The notes under the pieces are model-generated. The model saw only the letters and a list, made by a program, of their open reading frames with translations, was not told where the DNA came from and did not search any database. DNA of 38,815 nucleotides from Afipia sp. (GTDB lineage Bacteria > Pseudomonadota > Alphaproteobacteria > Rhizobiales > Xanthobacteraceae), in assembly GCA_017474385.1 (NCBI GenBank), contig JAFVHU010000032.1, forward strand, positions 1-38,815, read 5' to 3'. Below are positions 15,915 to 25,200 of this stretch, one piece after another. Each line of letters begins with the position of its first letter. The stretch's first letter is position 1. Both the position numbers and the translations under genes were made by a program.

Positions 15915-16655
15915 TTATGCCGGTTTTGAGGCCTCGATGGGAACGGAACGCCCAAGTTTGATGTCGCAGCGGGTGAGATCGCACGTCCATGCCAGCGCCT
16001 CGACGCCGGACACGCGCGCCTTGTCGAAGGCGCGCGCATAGGCCGGATCGATGTCGCGCGCCAGCGCGAACGAGCGGGCCGAGCCGATCTGGATCACGAA
16101 CAGCATCACGGCGCGGGCGCCAGAGGCCACCATCTCCGCGAGTTCATCGAGATGTTTTGCACCGCGCGCGGTCACTGAATCCGGGAATTCGGCGACACCT
16201 GCTCGGCGCATCAGATGCACGTTCTTGACCTCGACGTAGCAGGGCGGACGCGAGGGATCTTCCAGCAGGAAATCGACGCGTGAGCCCTTGCCGTTGATGG
16301 TGCGGCCATACTTCACCTCGCGGCGAATGCTTGCGTAACCGGTCAATTCCGGAATTGCACCGGCTGCGAGCGCTTCGGCGACGATGGGGTTTGGATGCGT
16401 GGTGTTGACGCCGGTCAGCTCAGAGCCGCCGCCGAAGTCGACCTCGATCAATTCCCACGAGTAAGGCAGCTTGCGCGCAAGGCTCGGCGATTTCGATAGC
16501 CATACCCGCGCGCCCTCGGCCTGAAGCCCAGTCATGGCGCCGGGATTGGCGACATGCGCGGTGATCATCGTGCCGTCGGCCAGTTCGACGTCGGCGAGGA
16601 AACGCTTGTAGCGGCGGATCAGGGTCGCCGGCACCAGTTCGCTGGCAAAGCGCAT
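15915..16655 (-). CDS. sfsA: SfsA family protein
   Basis: A 246-residue SfsA-type protein, named for sugar fermentation stimulation. The family is related to nuclease folds and has been seen to bind DNA, but its cellular role is not settled. Typical blocks are [61 protein letters not shown] and [11 protein letters not shown], with the acidic and lysine residues of a PD-(D/E)XK-like site. It is complete, with a start at the edge of the MscS gene's end (six bases away), so the two are likely cotranscribed. Confidence 0.93.
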   Translation of the reverse strand: MRFASELVPATLIRRYKRFLADVELADGTMITAHVANPGAMTGLQAEGARVWLSKSPSLARKLPYSWELIEVDFGGGSELTGVNTTHPNPIVAEALAAGAIPELTGYASIRREVKYGRTINGKGSRVDFLLEDPSRPPCYVEVKNVHLMRRAGVAEFPDSVTARGAKHLDELAEMVASGARAVMLFVIQIGSARSFALARDIDPAYARAFDKARVSGVEALAWTCDLTRCDIKLGRSVPIEASKPA

Positions 16656-16661
16656 GCGATA

Positions 16662-17975
16662 TCAGCTTCGCACGTCGACGACAGTTTCGACCGGTAGCGC
16701 GCCGCCGCGCACGCGGATTTCCCGCACCGGATACGGAACGCGGATGTTTTCGCTCTTGAAAGCGTTCCACAGCTTCAGCATCACGTCGCTGCGGACATTG
16801 TCGGCGCCGACATCGAGATCGGCCACCCAGAATGTCAGCGAGAATTTCATGCCGGTCTCGGCGAACTCCGTGAGCAGGCAATTCGGCGCCTTGAAGGTCG
16901 CAACATTCGTTGTCTTGGATGCGATATCGACGGCGAGCATGCAGACGACGTTCGGATCGGCATCGTAATTGGTCGCGAAGTTGACCTTCACCAGCATGTT
17001 TTTGTTGGTGTAGGTCCAGTTGACCACGCGCTGGGTCACCAGATCCTCATTCGGGATCAGGATTTCGCGGCCGTCACCCGCTGCGACGGAAATATAGCGC
17101 GTGTTCATCGCGCTGATTTTTCCCGAACTGTCGCCGATGGTGATGAAATCGCCGGGCTTCACCGACTTGTCCGCCAGCAGGATCACGCCGCTGATGAAAT
17201 TGGCGACGATCTTTTGCAAGCCAAAACCAAGGCCGACGCCGATGGCGCCGGAAAACAGCGCAAAGGCCGATAGATCGATGCCGGCGGCGCTCATCACGAC
17301 CGCAAAGGCGGCCACCATCAGCAGCAGACGGACCATCTTGACCAGCAGAACCTGAACCGACGGCGTCAGGTCGCGCGAGCGCGTGATCCGTGCTTCGAGG
17401 AAATTCCCGGAGATGCCGACCAGCCATAGTGCGATGCCGAGAGATACTGCGACTTTCAGGACCAGCAGAGGCGTGACGCGCAGCGCCCCGAGCGGAATCG
17501 AGACCGAGTCCAGCGCCGCCGCCACATCGTCCAGCTTGCCGATGATGCTCAGCGCCGCCACGATCCAGGCCGCCACCGAGACCGCGCGGACGACGAATTC
17601 ATTCCGGATCAATCCTGTCGCCAGCCGGATGATGACCCAGGCTGTCGCAAGGCTGGCGGCGGTCGAGAGCAGGTAGCCGACCCGCAGGACCTCGGTCTTC
17701 ACGATGATGGCGCGGGAGATGCTGATCAGCAGCGCGAAGATGATCGTGCCGGCGCGGTTCATCAGAACCCGGATCAGCATGCGCAGCGGCGCCGGCAGGC
17801 CCATCGCCAGCTCTGCCGGATCGATCCGTTTTCGGAGGAAGCTCGCAAGCGCCAGCGACAGGCCAGCGGCCACAAGGATGATGCCGGCCTGCATGTAGAA
17901 CCAGGGCGATACGAGATAGGCCTCAGCGGACTTGATGCTGGCCTGCAACGCCTGCTGGATATCATCCCATTCCAT
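16662..17975 (-). CDS. MscS family mechanosensitive channel
   Basis: Inner-membrane channel that opens under membrane tension and releases solutes on osmotic downshock. ATG 17975, behind AGGTGA, gives 437 residues. An upstream TTG at 17981 is less likely. About five to six N-terminal membrane helices lead to the pore helix region (SGAIGVGLGFGLQKIVANF) and the MscS beta domain (KSVKPGDFITIGDSSGKI, NEDLVTQRVVNWTY), then the alpha/beta vestibule domain to the C-terminus. It is larger than E. coli MscS (286 residues) because of extra N-terminal helices. Confidence 0.92.
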   Translation of the reverse strand: MEWDDIQQALQASIKSAEAYLVSPWFYMQAGIILVAAGLSLALASFLRKRIDPAELAMGLPAPLRMLIRVLMNRAGTIIFALLISISRAIIVKTEVLRVGYLLSTAASLATAWVIIRLATGLIRNEFVVRAVSVAAWIVAALSIIGKLDDVAAALDSVSIPLGALRVTPLLVLKVAVSLGIALWLVGISGNFLEARITRSRDLTPSVQVLLVKMVRLLLMVAAFAVVMSAAGIDLSAFALFSGAIGVGLGFGLQKIVANFISGVILLADKSVKPGDFITIGDSSGKISAMNTRYISVAAGDGREILIPNEDLVTQRVVNWTYTNKNMLVKVNFATNYDADPNVVCMLAVDIASKTTNVATFKAPNCLLTEFAETGMKFSLTFWVADLDVGADNVRSDVMLKLWNAFKSENIRVPYPVREIRVRGGALPVETVVDVRS

Positions 17976-18218
17976 GGGCAATTCACCTCAAAAGGAGGCA
18001 GGCCGGTTCGCCTGTCTCAGCTTCGATTCTGGATTTGATTCGATCCCTTTGCCAGAATCCCACATTCCGCCCCTAAGGGCGTGCGAGAATCCCGCGCACG
18101 GTCGACTTAACACCAGCAAATCCGGCACAATCGTGATGACAACGACAAATCGGTTGGCGGCGGGCGGCTGCGACTATATTCATGGATTTGCAGGCGTTTT
18201 AGGAGACACACACAGCTA

Positions 18219-20015
18219 ATGGCATCCCTCGACTCTGTCAGCATTGCCATTCTGCTCGGCTCGGTTCTCGTGATGGCGGGTATCCTCTCGAGCCTGCTCG
18301 CGCTGCGCTTCGGCGCCCCGCTGCTGCTGGTCTTCCTTTTCGTCGGTATCCTCGCAGGTGACAGCGGGCCCGGTGGCATTCGCTTCGACGACGTGCAGTC
18401 GACCTATCTGGTCGGTTCGGTGGCGCTGGCCCTGATCCTGTTCGATGGCGGCCTCAAGACCCGTTTTCAGAGCATCCGAGCCGTGCTGGCGCCATCAGCG
18501 GCGCTGGCCACTGTGGGCGTGCTGCTGACGGCGCTGATCACGGCGCCCGTCGCCAAATATGCGCTCGGGATCGGCTGGCCGGAGGCGCTGCTGGTCGGCG
18601 CGGTGGTGGCCTCTACCGATGCCGCCGCTGTGTTCCTCCTGGTTCATAGCCAGGGTCTTCGACTGCGCCCGCGTGTCGGCGCGACTCTTGAGGTGGAATC
18701 CGGCACCAACGATCCGTTCGCGATCTTTCTCACCCTGATGCTGGTGGAGTTTCTCTCCATCGGGCAGAGCTCGGCGGGGCATATCGCGCTTCAGTTCGTG
18801 CGCGAGAGCGCGCTGGGCGTCCTTTTCGGAGCTGTCGGCGGCTGGCTTGTCGTCTTGGCGCTGAATCGCATCTCCTTGCCGCAGGGTTTGCACGCGCCCT
18901 TCGTGACGACCGCCGCACTGGTTATTTTCGGGGTGGCGCAGATTTCGCACGCATCGGGATTTTTTGCGGTCTATCTCGCCGGCATGATCATCGGGAATCG
19001 TCCGACCCGCGCGCACAATTCCGTCGTTGCCTTTCTCGACGCCGCGACATGGCTGGCGCAGATCGTGATGTTCGTCTTGCTCGGTCTGCTGGTTTCGCCC
19101 GAGCGGACATTGGGCACTGTGCTGCCTGCGGTCGCGGTGGCGCTGGTGCTGATGCTGGTGGCGCGTCCCATTGCGGTGTTTCTTTGCCTGGCGCCGTTCC
19201 CGTTCAACTGGCGCGAAAAGACCTTCATCGCCTGGGTCGGCCTGCGCGGCGCGGTCGCGATCTTCCTGGCCTCGATACCGTTGCTGGTCGGGCTGCCGAA
19301 CGCACAGGTGTATTTCGACGTCGCCTTCGTGGTCGTCATCATCTCCCTGCTGCTGCAAGGCTGGACACTCGCTGCTGCGGCGCGGCGCTTGCACGTGGCA
19401 TTGCCACGGGCGGATCGCGGGCCGCGCCGCGTCGAGCTTGATCTGCCGGGACAGCTCGAACAGCAGCTTGTCGGTTATCCGGTCCGCGCCAACAGCCTGT
19501 TTCTGAAACGCGGGCTGATCCCGTCATGGTCGAAGCCGACGCTGGTGATCCGCGACGAGAAGATTCTGTCTCCGATCGAGGCCGAGCCGGTGGTCAAGGG
19601 CGATTACCTTTATCTGCTGGCGCCGCCGGAGAAAGCCGAGGCGCTGGATCGCTTCTTCGTCGATATGCCTGTGGTGCCAGCGCCGGACCCGCATCTGCTC
19701 GGTGACTTCATGATGCCCGGCGACGTGACCCTCAAGGATGTCGCGGATACTTACGGCGTCACCGTTCCTCCGAGCGATGCGCATCTGACGCTGGCGGATT
19801 ATTTCGACATTCATCTCGATCACGCGCCCCGCGTCGGCGCGACCCTGCCGCTCGATTCCATCGTGCTGGTGGCGCGAAGCATCGGCGGCAACCGGGTGAA
19901 CGTGGTCGGCCTGCGACTGCCGGAGGATGAGGAGCCGCCAGCCCCTGTGCTGACCCGCGCCGCCGCCACACGGCGAAAGCTGTCGCAGATCGGCACCCGG
20001 CTGCTCGGGAGCTGA
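18219..20015 (+). CDS. nhaP2: K+/H+ antiporter, NhaP2/CvrA type (CPA1)
   Basis: Inner-membrane cation/proton antiporter of 598 residues. Roughly a dozen membrane helices fill residues 1-390 and include the ion-site region GAVVASTDAAAVFLL, the SGTNDPFAIFL segment and LRGAVAIFLASIPLLVG. A cytoplasmic RCK_C/TrkA-C domain follows (about 405-480, including LIVRDEKILSPIEAEPVVKG-like sequence) and a further C-terminal regulatory domain. This architecture fits NhaP2-type K+/H+ exchangers rather than Na+-specific NhaA. It is divergent from the MscS gene, so two osmotic-balance genes share one 243-base intergenic region. Confidence 0.92.
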   Translation: MASLDSVSIAILLGSVLVMAGILSSLLALRFGAPLLLVFLFVGILAGDSGPGGIRFDDVQSTYLVGSVALALILFDGGLKTRFQSIRAVLAPSAALATVGVLLTALITAPVAKYALGIGWPEALLVGAVVASTDAAAVFLLVHSQGLRLRPRVGATLEVESGTNDPFAIFLTLMLVEFLSIGQSSAGHIALQFVRESALGVLFGAVGGWLVVLALNRISLPQGLHAPFVTTAALVIFGVAQISHASGFFAVYLAGMIIGNRPTRAHNSVVAFLDAATWLAQIVMFVLLGLLVSPERTLGTVLPAVAVALVLMLVARPIAVFLCLAPFPFNWREKTFIAWVGLRGAVAIFLASIPLLVGLPNAQVYFDVAFVVVIISLLLQGWTLAAAARRLHVALPRADRGPRRVELDLPGQLEQQLVGYPVRANSLFLKRGLIPSWSKPTLVIRDEKILSPIEAEPVVKGDYLYLLAPPEKAEALDRFFVDMPVVPAPDPHLLGDFMMPGDVTLKDVADTYGVTVPPSDAHLTLADYFDIHLDHAPRVGATLPLDSIVLVARSIGGNRVNVVGLRLPEDEEPPAPVLTRAAATRRKLSQIGTRLLGS

Positions 20016-20020
20016 ACCGG

Positions 20021-20806
20021 TTACAGCGCGCGGGACGGCAGCAGCAGCGGTCCGTCCGGCGTCTCAACACGGTTCACCGAAATGCCGAAGATCTCGGCAA
20101 TGCGGTCCGGCGTCAGCGCCAGCTGCGGGCTATCGTTGGCGGCGATACGGCCCTCATTCATGATGACCACGCGATCCGCGAATCGCATCGCCAAAGCGAG
20201 ATCGTGAATGATCGCAAGGACGGCGGTGCCGCCGTGGGCGATGCGCTGAAGCAGATCCATCACGATGAGCTGGTGGCGTTCGTCGAGCGAGGTCGTGGGT
20301 TCGTCTGCGATCAGCACCGACGCTTCGGTGGCCAGCGCCCTTGCGATGGCGACGCGCGCCCGTTCGCCGCCCGACAGCGTGGTGATCAGCCGCGATGAAA
20401 ATTCGCCGACGGCGGTTGCCTCGATGGCGCGCTCGATGGCAATCCGGTCTTGCGAAGAGGTTTGCGAGAACGGATCGGCGTGCGGCTCGCGTCCAAGCGC
20501 GACAATGCTGTCCACCCGCATCGGCCAGTGGAATTCATGCCCCTGCGGCAGATAGGAAATGGCACGCGCACGTGCGCGGGGCTGCATGTGACGCAGGCTG
20601 ACGCCGTCGAAGGCGGTTGAACCTTCGGCGCGCATCACGCCGGCCATGGCACGGGCCAGCGTGGTTTTGCCGGCGCCGTTGGGACCAGCGAGAATCGTCA
20701 GTTCGCCAGCATTCAGAGTGAGGTCGGCATTATCCACGATCCGGCGCGAGCCGCGGACAACGGTGATGCCGGTAGAAACAAGGCGTGGCGCGTTGTTCGA
20801 TTTCAT
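20021..20806 (-). CDS. FecE/BtuD-type ABC transporter ATPase
   Basis: The 261-residue ATPase powers the FecCD-type importer encoded just before it. It has Walker A GPNGAGKTT, a Q-loop near YLPQGHEFHW, the signature LSGGERARVAIARAL, Walker B VLIADEPTTSLDE and the switch histidine in IIHDLALAMRFADRV. The start overlaps the permease stop (ATGA, 20803-20806), showing translational coupling. Members transport iron-siderophores, heme, cobalamin or, in a few cases, molybdate. The sequence does not settle which. It converges with the antiporter gene. Confidence 0.92.
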   Translation of the reverse strand: MKSNNAPRLVSTGITVVRGSRRIVDNADLTLNAGELTILAGPNGAGKTTLARAMAGVMRAEGSTAFDGVSLRHMQPRARARAISYLPQGHEFHWPMRVDSIVALGREPHADPFSQTSSQDRIAIERAIEATAVGEFSSRLITTLSGGERARVAIARALATEASVLIADEPTTSLDERHQLIVMDLLQRIAHGGTAVLAIIHDLALAMRFADRVVIMNEGRIAANDSPQLALTPDRIAEIFGISVNRVETPDGPLLLPSRAL

Positions 20807-21825
20807 TGGGTACTATCCTCCAGCGCGCGGCGCTCATGGAAGATCATCGCCAGGAAGAACGGCACGCCGATCAGCGCAGTCACCACGCCGATCTTGATTT
20901 CAATGACAGCGGGAATCAGGCGCACCGCGATATCCGCCGCCATCAGCAGCGCCGCGCCCGCGAGTGACGCGGGCAGCAGCACGCGCGCGGGATCGGAGCC
21001 ATAGAACCGCCGCACCAGATGCGGCGCGACCAGTCCCACGAACGAGATCGCGCCCGCGACAGAGACCGCCGCGCCGACGCCGAGCGCGACACCGATCACG
21101 ACCAGTATGCGCGTGCGCTCGACATTGACGCCAAGCGAGGCGGCGGCGTCCTCGCCAAGTGTCAGTGCACGGAAGGCGCTGGCGTTGAACGCGAGCACGA
21201 ACCAGCTCACGATCATGAACGGTGCGGCGAGCCAGACATGCTCCATGCTGCGGTCCCGCAACGATCCGAGCAGCCAGAATGCGATCTCCAATGCGATGTA
21301 CGGATTGGGCGCAAGATTGAGGATGAGCGCGATGGCCGCGCCCGCGAGACTCGCAAGCGCCAGGCCCGCGAGGAGAGTCACCGTCAGCGAGGCGCGGCGT
21401 CCGGCGATCGCGACCAGCGCGCCGACCGAAAGCAGTGCGCCCGCGATGCCGCCAAGCGGCACCGCCAGCGACAATGCGTTGGCCAGACCAAACGCCATGA
21501 TCGCTGCTGCGGCCGCCGCCGCGGCCTGCGGTGCGCCGAACAGAGACGGTTCAGCGAGCGGATTGCGCAGCAGGCCCTGCAATGATGCGCCGGCCAGCCC
21601 GAATGTGGCGCCGATCAGCATCGCCAGCAGCGTTCTCGGCAAACGAATATCGCGGACGATGATTGACGCCACGCCCTGATCGGAAAACAGAGCTGCGATG
21701 ACCGTACGCAGCGAAAACTGCGCAGGCCCGGTCATCAGCGAGAGCACGAACAACACCGCCACCAGAATGGCGAGCATCGTGGTCAGCAAGGCGCCCTGAA
21801 TATCGCTTTGGGGATCGCTCTTCAT
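20803..21825 (-). CDS. FecCD-type ABC transporter permease
   Basis: Inner-membrane permease of 340 residues starting at ATG 21825. The open frame continues far upstream but that part lies antisense to the binding-protein gene. Around ten hydrophobic helices are visible. FecCD landmarks include IRDIRLPRTLLAMLIGA, GASLQGLLRNPLAEPSLFG, an alanine-rich helix, LGEDAAASLGVNV and AGAISFVGLVAPHLVRRFYG. It works as a homodimer with the ATPase. The upstream end faces a divergent binding-protein gene 72 bases away, so both are likely controlled from one shared promoter region. Confidence 0.94.
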   Translation of the reverse strand: MKSDPQSDIQGALLTTMLAILVAVLFVLSLMTGPAQFSLRTVIAALFSDQGVASIIVRDIRLPRTLLAMLIGATFGLAGASLQGLLRNPLAEPSLFGAPQAAAAAAAAIMAFGLANALSLAVPLGGIAGALLSVGALVAIAGRRASLTVTLLAGLALASLAGAAIALILNLAPNPYIALEIAFWLLGSLRDRSMEHVWLAAPFMIVSWFVLAFNASAFRALTLGEDAAASLGVNVERTRILVVIGVALGVGAAVSVAGAISFVGLVAPHLVRRFYGSDPARVLLPASLAGAALLMAADIAVRLIPAVIEIKIGVVTALIGVPFFLAMIFHERRALEDSTQ

Positions 21826-21897
21826 CTTGTTCCGGCATATCTCCGCAGCAGGAAGCGCCGCTGACGCAATGCAATTGGCGTGGCATAACAGGCTGTC

Positions 21898-22770
21898 ATG
21901 ATCAAGAGAACCATCTTCGCCGGCATGCTTGTTTCGGTCCTGTTCGCGGCGCTTTGCGGCAGCGCGCAGGACGTCCATGCGGACGGGCCACCCCGGCGCA
22001 TCGTGTCCTTCAACCTCTGCGCCGATCAGTTGCTGCTCGCGCTGGCCGACCCGGCCCAGATTGCCGGATTGTCGCCCTATGCGGTCAATCCGCTCCTGTC
22101 GGTCATGACCGACAAGGCCGCGGCGTTCCCCCGCTTGGATTGGGACGCAGAATCGGTCGTGAATCTCGCGCCCGATCTGGTGCTCGGCGGGCCGAGCCAT
22201 CGCCCGATCCATGCCATGCTGAGCGCGATGGGCATCCGCGTTGTGGACGTCGAACTCATCCGCAATCTCGCCGATGCGCGCCGTCAGGCCATCGAGGTGG
22301 GAAAACTTGTCGGCCACCCCGAACGCGGCGAGGCACTGGCGCGCCAGATCGAACAGGCCGAGGCGCGACTGTCGGCCGTCGCCTTGAAGCCGCCGCTGAC
22401 GGCGCTGGTCATTCAGCGCGAAGGATACCGGGAAGGCCCGGCCAGTCTTGCATCGGGCATGCTGTCCATCGCCGGATTGCGGCCACCGCAACGCGCGTCG
22501 GCAGGAGCCGGCGGCTTCATGTCGGCGGAGCAGGGCGGCTTCGTGTCGCTGGAGCACTTGCTCACCGGCGGGCCGGACGTGCTGGTGCTGCAGGACCCGC
22601 CGCGTGAGGCGCAGGATCAGGGCGCGCTGTTCATCACGCATCCGGCGCTGCTGGCGCGTTATGGCGCGAACAGGCGGATCGATCTTCCCGAACGCTACAC
22701 GCTTTGCGGCGGTCCACCGCTGCTGCAGGGGCTCGATTATCTCGCGAGGGCGATCAAGGCGTTGAAGTAG
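21898..22770 (+). CDS. Periplasmic binding protein for the FecCD-type importer
   Basis: A 290-residue substrate-binding protein of the helical-backbone metal receptor group (BtuF/FecB/PhuT). A signal peptide covers about residues 1-28. RRIVSFNLCADQLLLALADP, the PDLVLGG segment and the C-terminal YTLCGGPPLLQGLDYLARAI follow the usual two-lobe plan with a long connecting helix (residues about 120-150). It is transcribed away from its permease gene, which is uncommon for this family. The ligand is unknown. Its 3' end meets that of modC 11 bases away. Confidence 0.88.
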   Translation: MIKRTIFAGMLVSVLFAALCGSAQDVHADGPPRRIVSFNLCADQLLLALADPAQIAGLSPYAVNPLLSVMTDKAAAFPRLDWDAESVVNLAPDLVLGGPSHRPIHAMLSAMGIRVVDVELIRNLADARRQAIEVGKLVGHPERGEALARQIEQAEARLSAVALKPPLTALVIQREGYREGPASLASGMLSIAGLRPPQRASAGAGGFMSAEQGGFVSLEHLLTGGPDVLVLQDPPREAQDQGALFITHPALLARYGANRRIDLPERYTLCGGPPLLQGLDYLARAIKALK

Positions 22771-22781
22771 AGCGCGCTCTC

Positions 22782-23465
22782 TCAAACGGTCGCCGGCAAA
22801 ACTTCGACGCCGCCGCTGGCAACCACCTTGCCGCGCTTCAGGATCACCACATTCGTCGCCAGCCGCCGCATCTCGCCGGCATCGTGGCTGACGAACACCA
22901 TCGGCACACTGGCTTCGTCGCGCAGCCGGATGAAGTATGGAAGGATCTCCGCTTTCCGCTCCTCGTCGAGCGAGCCGAGCGGTTCGTCGAGCAGCAGCAG
23001 GCGCGGTTTCGCGAGCAGGGCGCGGCCGAGAGCCACACGTTGGCGCTCACCGCCGGAGAGTTGCGCGGGACGGCGATTGAGCAGATGCCCGATGTCGAGC
23101 AGGTCGACGGTGTGCTTCTCCGCATCCGCGTCGCGGTCGAGGCCATTCATGCGGCGCCCGTAATCGAGATTTTGCGAGACATCGAGATGGGGAAACAGCC
23201 GTGCGTCCTGAAATACATAACCGATCCGCCGCCGGTGCGGCGGAACATGCAGGCCCAGCGCAGTGTCGTCGAGAACATTGCCATCGAGTGAAATCCTGCC
23301 GCGATCCGGCGCGATCAGTCCGGCAATCATGTTGATGATCGATGTCTTGCCGGCGCCGGAATTGCCGAACAGCCCGGTGACAAGCCCGGCGCTCTGGAAC
23401 GATGCGGTGACGGCGAAATCGCCGAGCTGCTTTTCAAGATCGACTGATAGCATTTTAATAACCAT
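22782..23465 (-). CDS. modC: Molybdate ABC transporter ATPase, short form
   Basis: ATPase of the molybdate importer. Walker [10 protein letters not shown] (about 34-42), Q-loop [13 protein letters not shown], signature [15 protein letters not shown], Walker [13 protein letters not shown] and switch [11 protein letters not shown] are all present. It has only 227 residues, so the C-terminal TOBE (Mop) molybdate-binding domain of standard 350-residue ModC is absent. That removes a known site of feedback by molybdate. The start overlaps the end of modB. An ATG at 23453 is an alternative. Third gene of the modABC operon. Confidence 0.9.
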   Translation of the reverse strand: MVIKMLSVDLEKQLGDFAVTASFQSAGLVTGLFGNSGAGKTSIINMIAGLIAPDRGRISLDGNVLDDTALGLHVPPHRRRIGYVFQDARLFPHLDVSQNLDYGRRMNGLDRDADAEKHTVDLLDIGHLLNRRPAQLSGGERQRVALGRALLAKPRLLLLDEPLGSLDEERKAEILPYFIRLRDEASVPMVFVSHDAGEMRRLATNVVILKRGKVVASGGVEVLPATV

Positions 23466-24150
23466 GTAGCCGCCGAGTGGCGCGGCGCGCCAGAATCTCG
23501 GACGCGATCAGCGCAGCCATGGCAATGCCGATCGACACGATCACCAGCCGCAGGGCTGCGGCATCGCCGCCTGGCGTCTGGGTCAGCGAGTAGATCGCCG
23601 CCGAGATGGTCTGCGTTTCACCGGGAATGTTGGAGACGAATGTAATCGTTGCGCCGAACTCGCCGATGGCCTTGGCGAAGCCGAGCACCATGCCCGCAAC
23701 AATGCCCGGCAGCGCCAGCGGCAGTGTGACAGTGAGAAAAACCCGCCATGGCGCCGCGCCGAGCGTGCTGGCCGCCTGTTCGAGCTTGCGGTCCACCGCC
23801 TCAATGGACAGCCGGATCGGCCGCACCAGCAACGGAAACGACATCACGCCGCAGGCCAGCGCTGCGCCGGTCCAGCGGAATGCGAACACGATGCCAAGCG
23901 TGTCAGCGAGCCACGCGCCGACCAGGCCTTTGCGCCCGAAGGTCAGCAGCAGCAGGTAGCCGGTCACGACCGGCGGCAGCACCAGCGGCAGATAGACCAG
24001 CGCATCCAGCGCGGCCTTGCCCCAGAAGTCGCGCCGCGCCAGCAGCCATGCCACGGCGATGCCGAGCGGCGTGGCGACCAGTGTGGCAACGGCGGCGACC
24101 CGCAATGAGAGCAGGATCGCCGTCCATTCTTCAGCGGAGATTTCGGACAC
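23455..24150 (-). CDS. modB: Molybdate ABC transporter permease
   Basis: Inner-membrane permease of 231 residues, normal for ModB, starting at GTG. Five to six hydrophobic helices are visible, with [17 protein letters not shown], the [20 protein letters not shown] block, and the EAA coupling motif [20 protein letters not shown] that docks on the ATPase. It lies 14 bases after modA and overlaps modC. Confidence 0.93.
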   Translation of the reverse strand: MSEISAEEWTAILLSLRVAAVATLVATPLGIAVAWLLARRDFWGKAALDALVYLPLVLPPVVTGYLLLLTFGRKGLVGAWLADTLGIVFAFRWTGAALACGVMSFPLLVRPIRLSIEAVDRKLEQAASTLGAAPWRVFLTVTLPLALPGIVAGMVLGFAKAIGEFGATITFVSNIPGETQTISAAIYSLTQTPGGDAAALRLVIVSIGIAMAALIASEILARRATRRLHGY

Positions 24151-24164
24151 GTTTGTCTGCGCGA

Positions 24165-24983
24165 TCAGGATGTCGGCTTGATCAGAAACGTGAAGCCGTA
24201 TTTCTCGAAGATCGATTTCGCCGCGGCCGAACGAAGGAACGCGAGATAAGGCGTTGCGTCAGGCCTCGCAGTCGCGGTCGCAGCGACCGGATAGATGATC
24301 GCCGGATGCGAATCCGCCGGGAATGTGCCGATGATCTTCACGCCGGGTTCGACCTTGGCGTCGGTCTCGTACACAATGCCAAGATTGGTTTCGCCGCGCG
24401 CCACCAATGCGAGCGCCGCGCGCACACTTTCCGCCATGGCGAATTTAGACTCTGCCGCCTGCCACGAACCGAGCTTCTCCAGCGCAGCCTTGGCGTATTT
24501 GCCGACTGGCACCGCCTTGACGTCGCCGGTTGCGATCTTGCCGTCGCCTGCGAGCTTGGCGAGATCGAAGCCGGGTCCGATCTTTACGTCCGCAAGCTTG
24601 GAATCCTTCGGCGCGATCAGCACGATCTTGTTGCCGAGCAGGTTGACCCGCGACGTGTCATTGATGGTCTTCTTACCGGCCGAATAATCCATCCAGTCGG
24701 TGTCTGCGGAAATGAAGATGTCGGCCGGTGCGCCCTGTTCGAGCTGCTTGGCGAGCGCCGAGCTTGCAGCGTAGCTCGAAACCACCTTGGTGCCGGTCTT
24801 GGCGGTGTAAGCCGCATTGGCTTCATCGAGCGCGTTCTTCATCGAGGCGGCTGCGAACACGGTAAGGGTTTTGTCCTGCACGGCCGCCGGCGGCGTGCCG
24901 GCCGGCTTCGCATCCTGCGCGTGCGCAAAGAGTGGTGCGCAGACAAGCGTGGTGACAACGAGAAAACGGGGCATAAAGGTCAT
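24165..24983 (-). CDS. modA: Periplasmic molybdate-binding protein
   Basis: Captures molybdate or tungstate in the periplasm for ModBC. ATG 24983, seven bases behind GGAG, gives 272 residues and a clear signal peptide ending near AHA. After it, LTVFAAASMKNALDEANAAY, SYAASSALAKQLEQGAPADI and FISADTDWMDY carry the serines and backbone sites that hold the oxyanion in ModA. GNKIVLIAPKDS and NLGIVYETDAKVEPGVKIIG complete the pattern. The long open frame upstream of 24983 is not supported by a start signal. Confidence 0.94.
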   Translation of the reverse strand: MTFMPRFLVVTTLVCAPLFAHAQDAKPAGTPPAAVQDKTLTVFAAASMKNALDEANAAYTAKTGTKVVSSYAASSALAKQLEQGAPADIFISADTDWMDYSAGKKTINDTSRVNLLGNKIVLIAPKDSKLADVKIGPGFDLAKLAGDGKIATGDVKAVPVGKYAKAALEKLGSWQAAESKFAMAESVRAALALVARGETNLGIVYETDAKVEPGVKIIGTFPADSHPAIIYPVAATATARPDATPYLAFLRSAAAKSIFEKYGFTFLIKPTS

Positions 24984-25200
24984 TGGGGCGCTCCATAGCG
25001 GGGCGCGCGCAAAAACGCGCACGCAAACCGGCTTTGATTTATCTGACGACAAGCGGAAGCGCCGTTCCGGCAACCCCGGCAGCGCGCAGCATGCTGGGGC
25101 ATCGTTCGCGGGGACATTATCAGGCGTGGTCGCTGCGTAAAGTCCCGGATCGTTACCCGGTTACGGGCCTGACGATCATTTTGACGGCAACATCAGCCTC

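Noticed and set aside
18495-19394. Long reverse frame inside the antiporter gene
   Set aside because: It is antisense to a complete well-conserved membrane protein, its translation is rich in Arg, Gln and Asp as expected from a GC-rich shadow, and it has no recognisable motif.
21826-22785. Extended permease start reaching 22785
   Set aside because: The extension is antisense to the intact binding-protein gene. The ATG at 21825 gives a normal FecCD permease length.
25151-25165. Near-palindrome CGTTACCCGGTTACG between modA and mepA, considered as a ModE site
   Set aside because: It lacks the TATA-rich halves of the ModE consensus and three positions break the symmetry, so it is not called.
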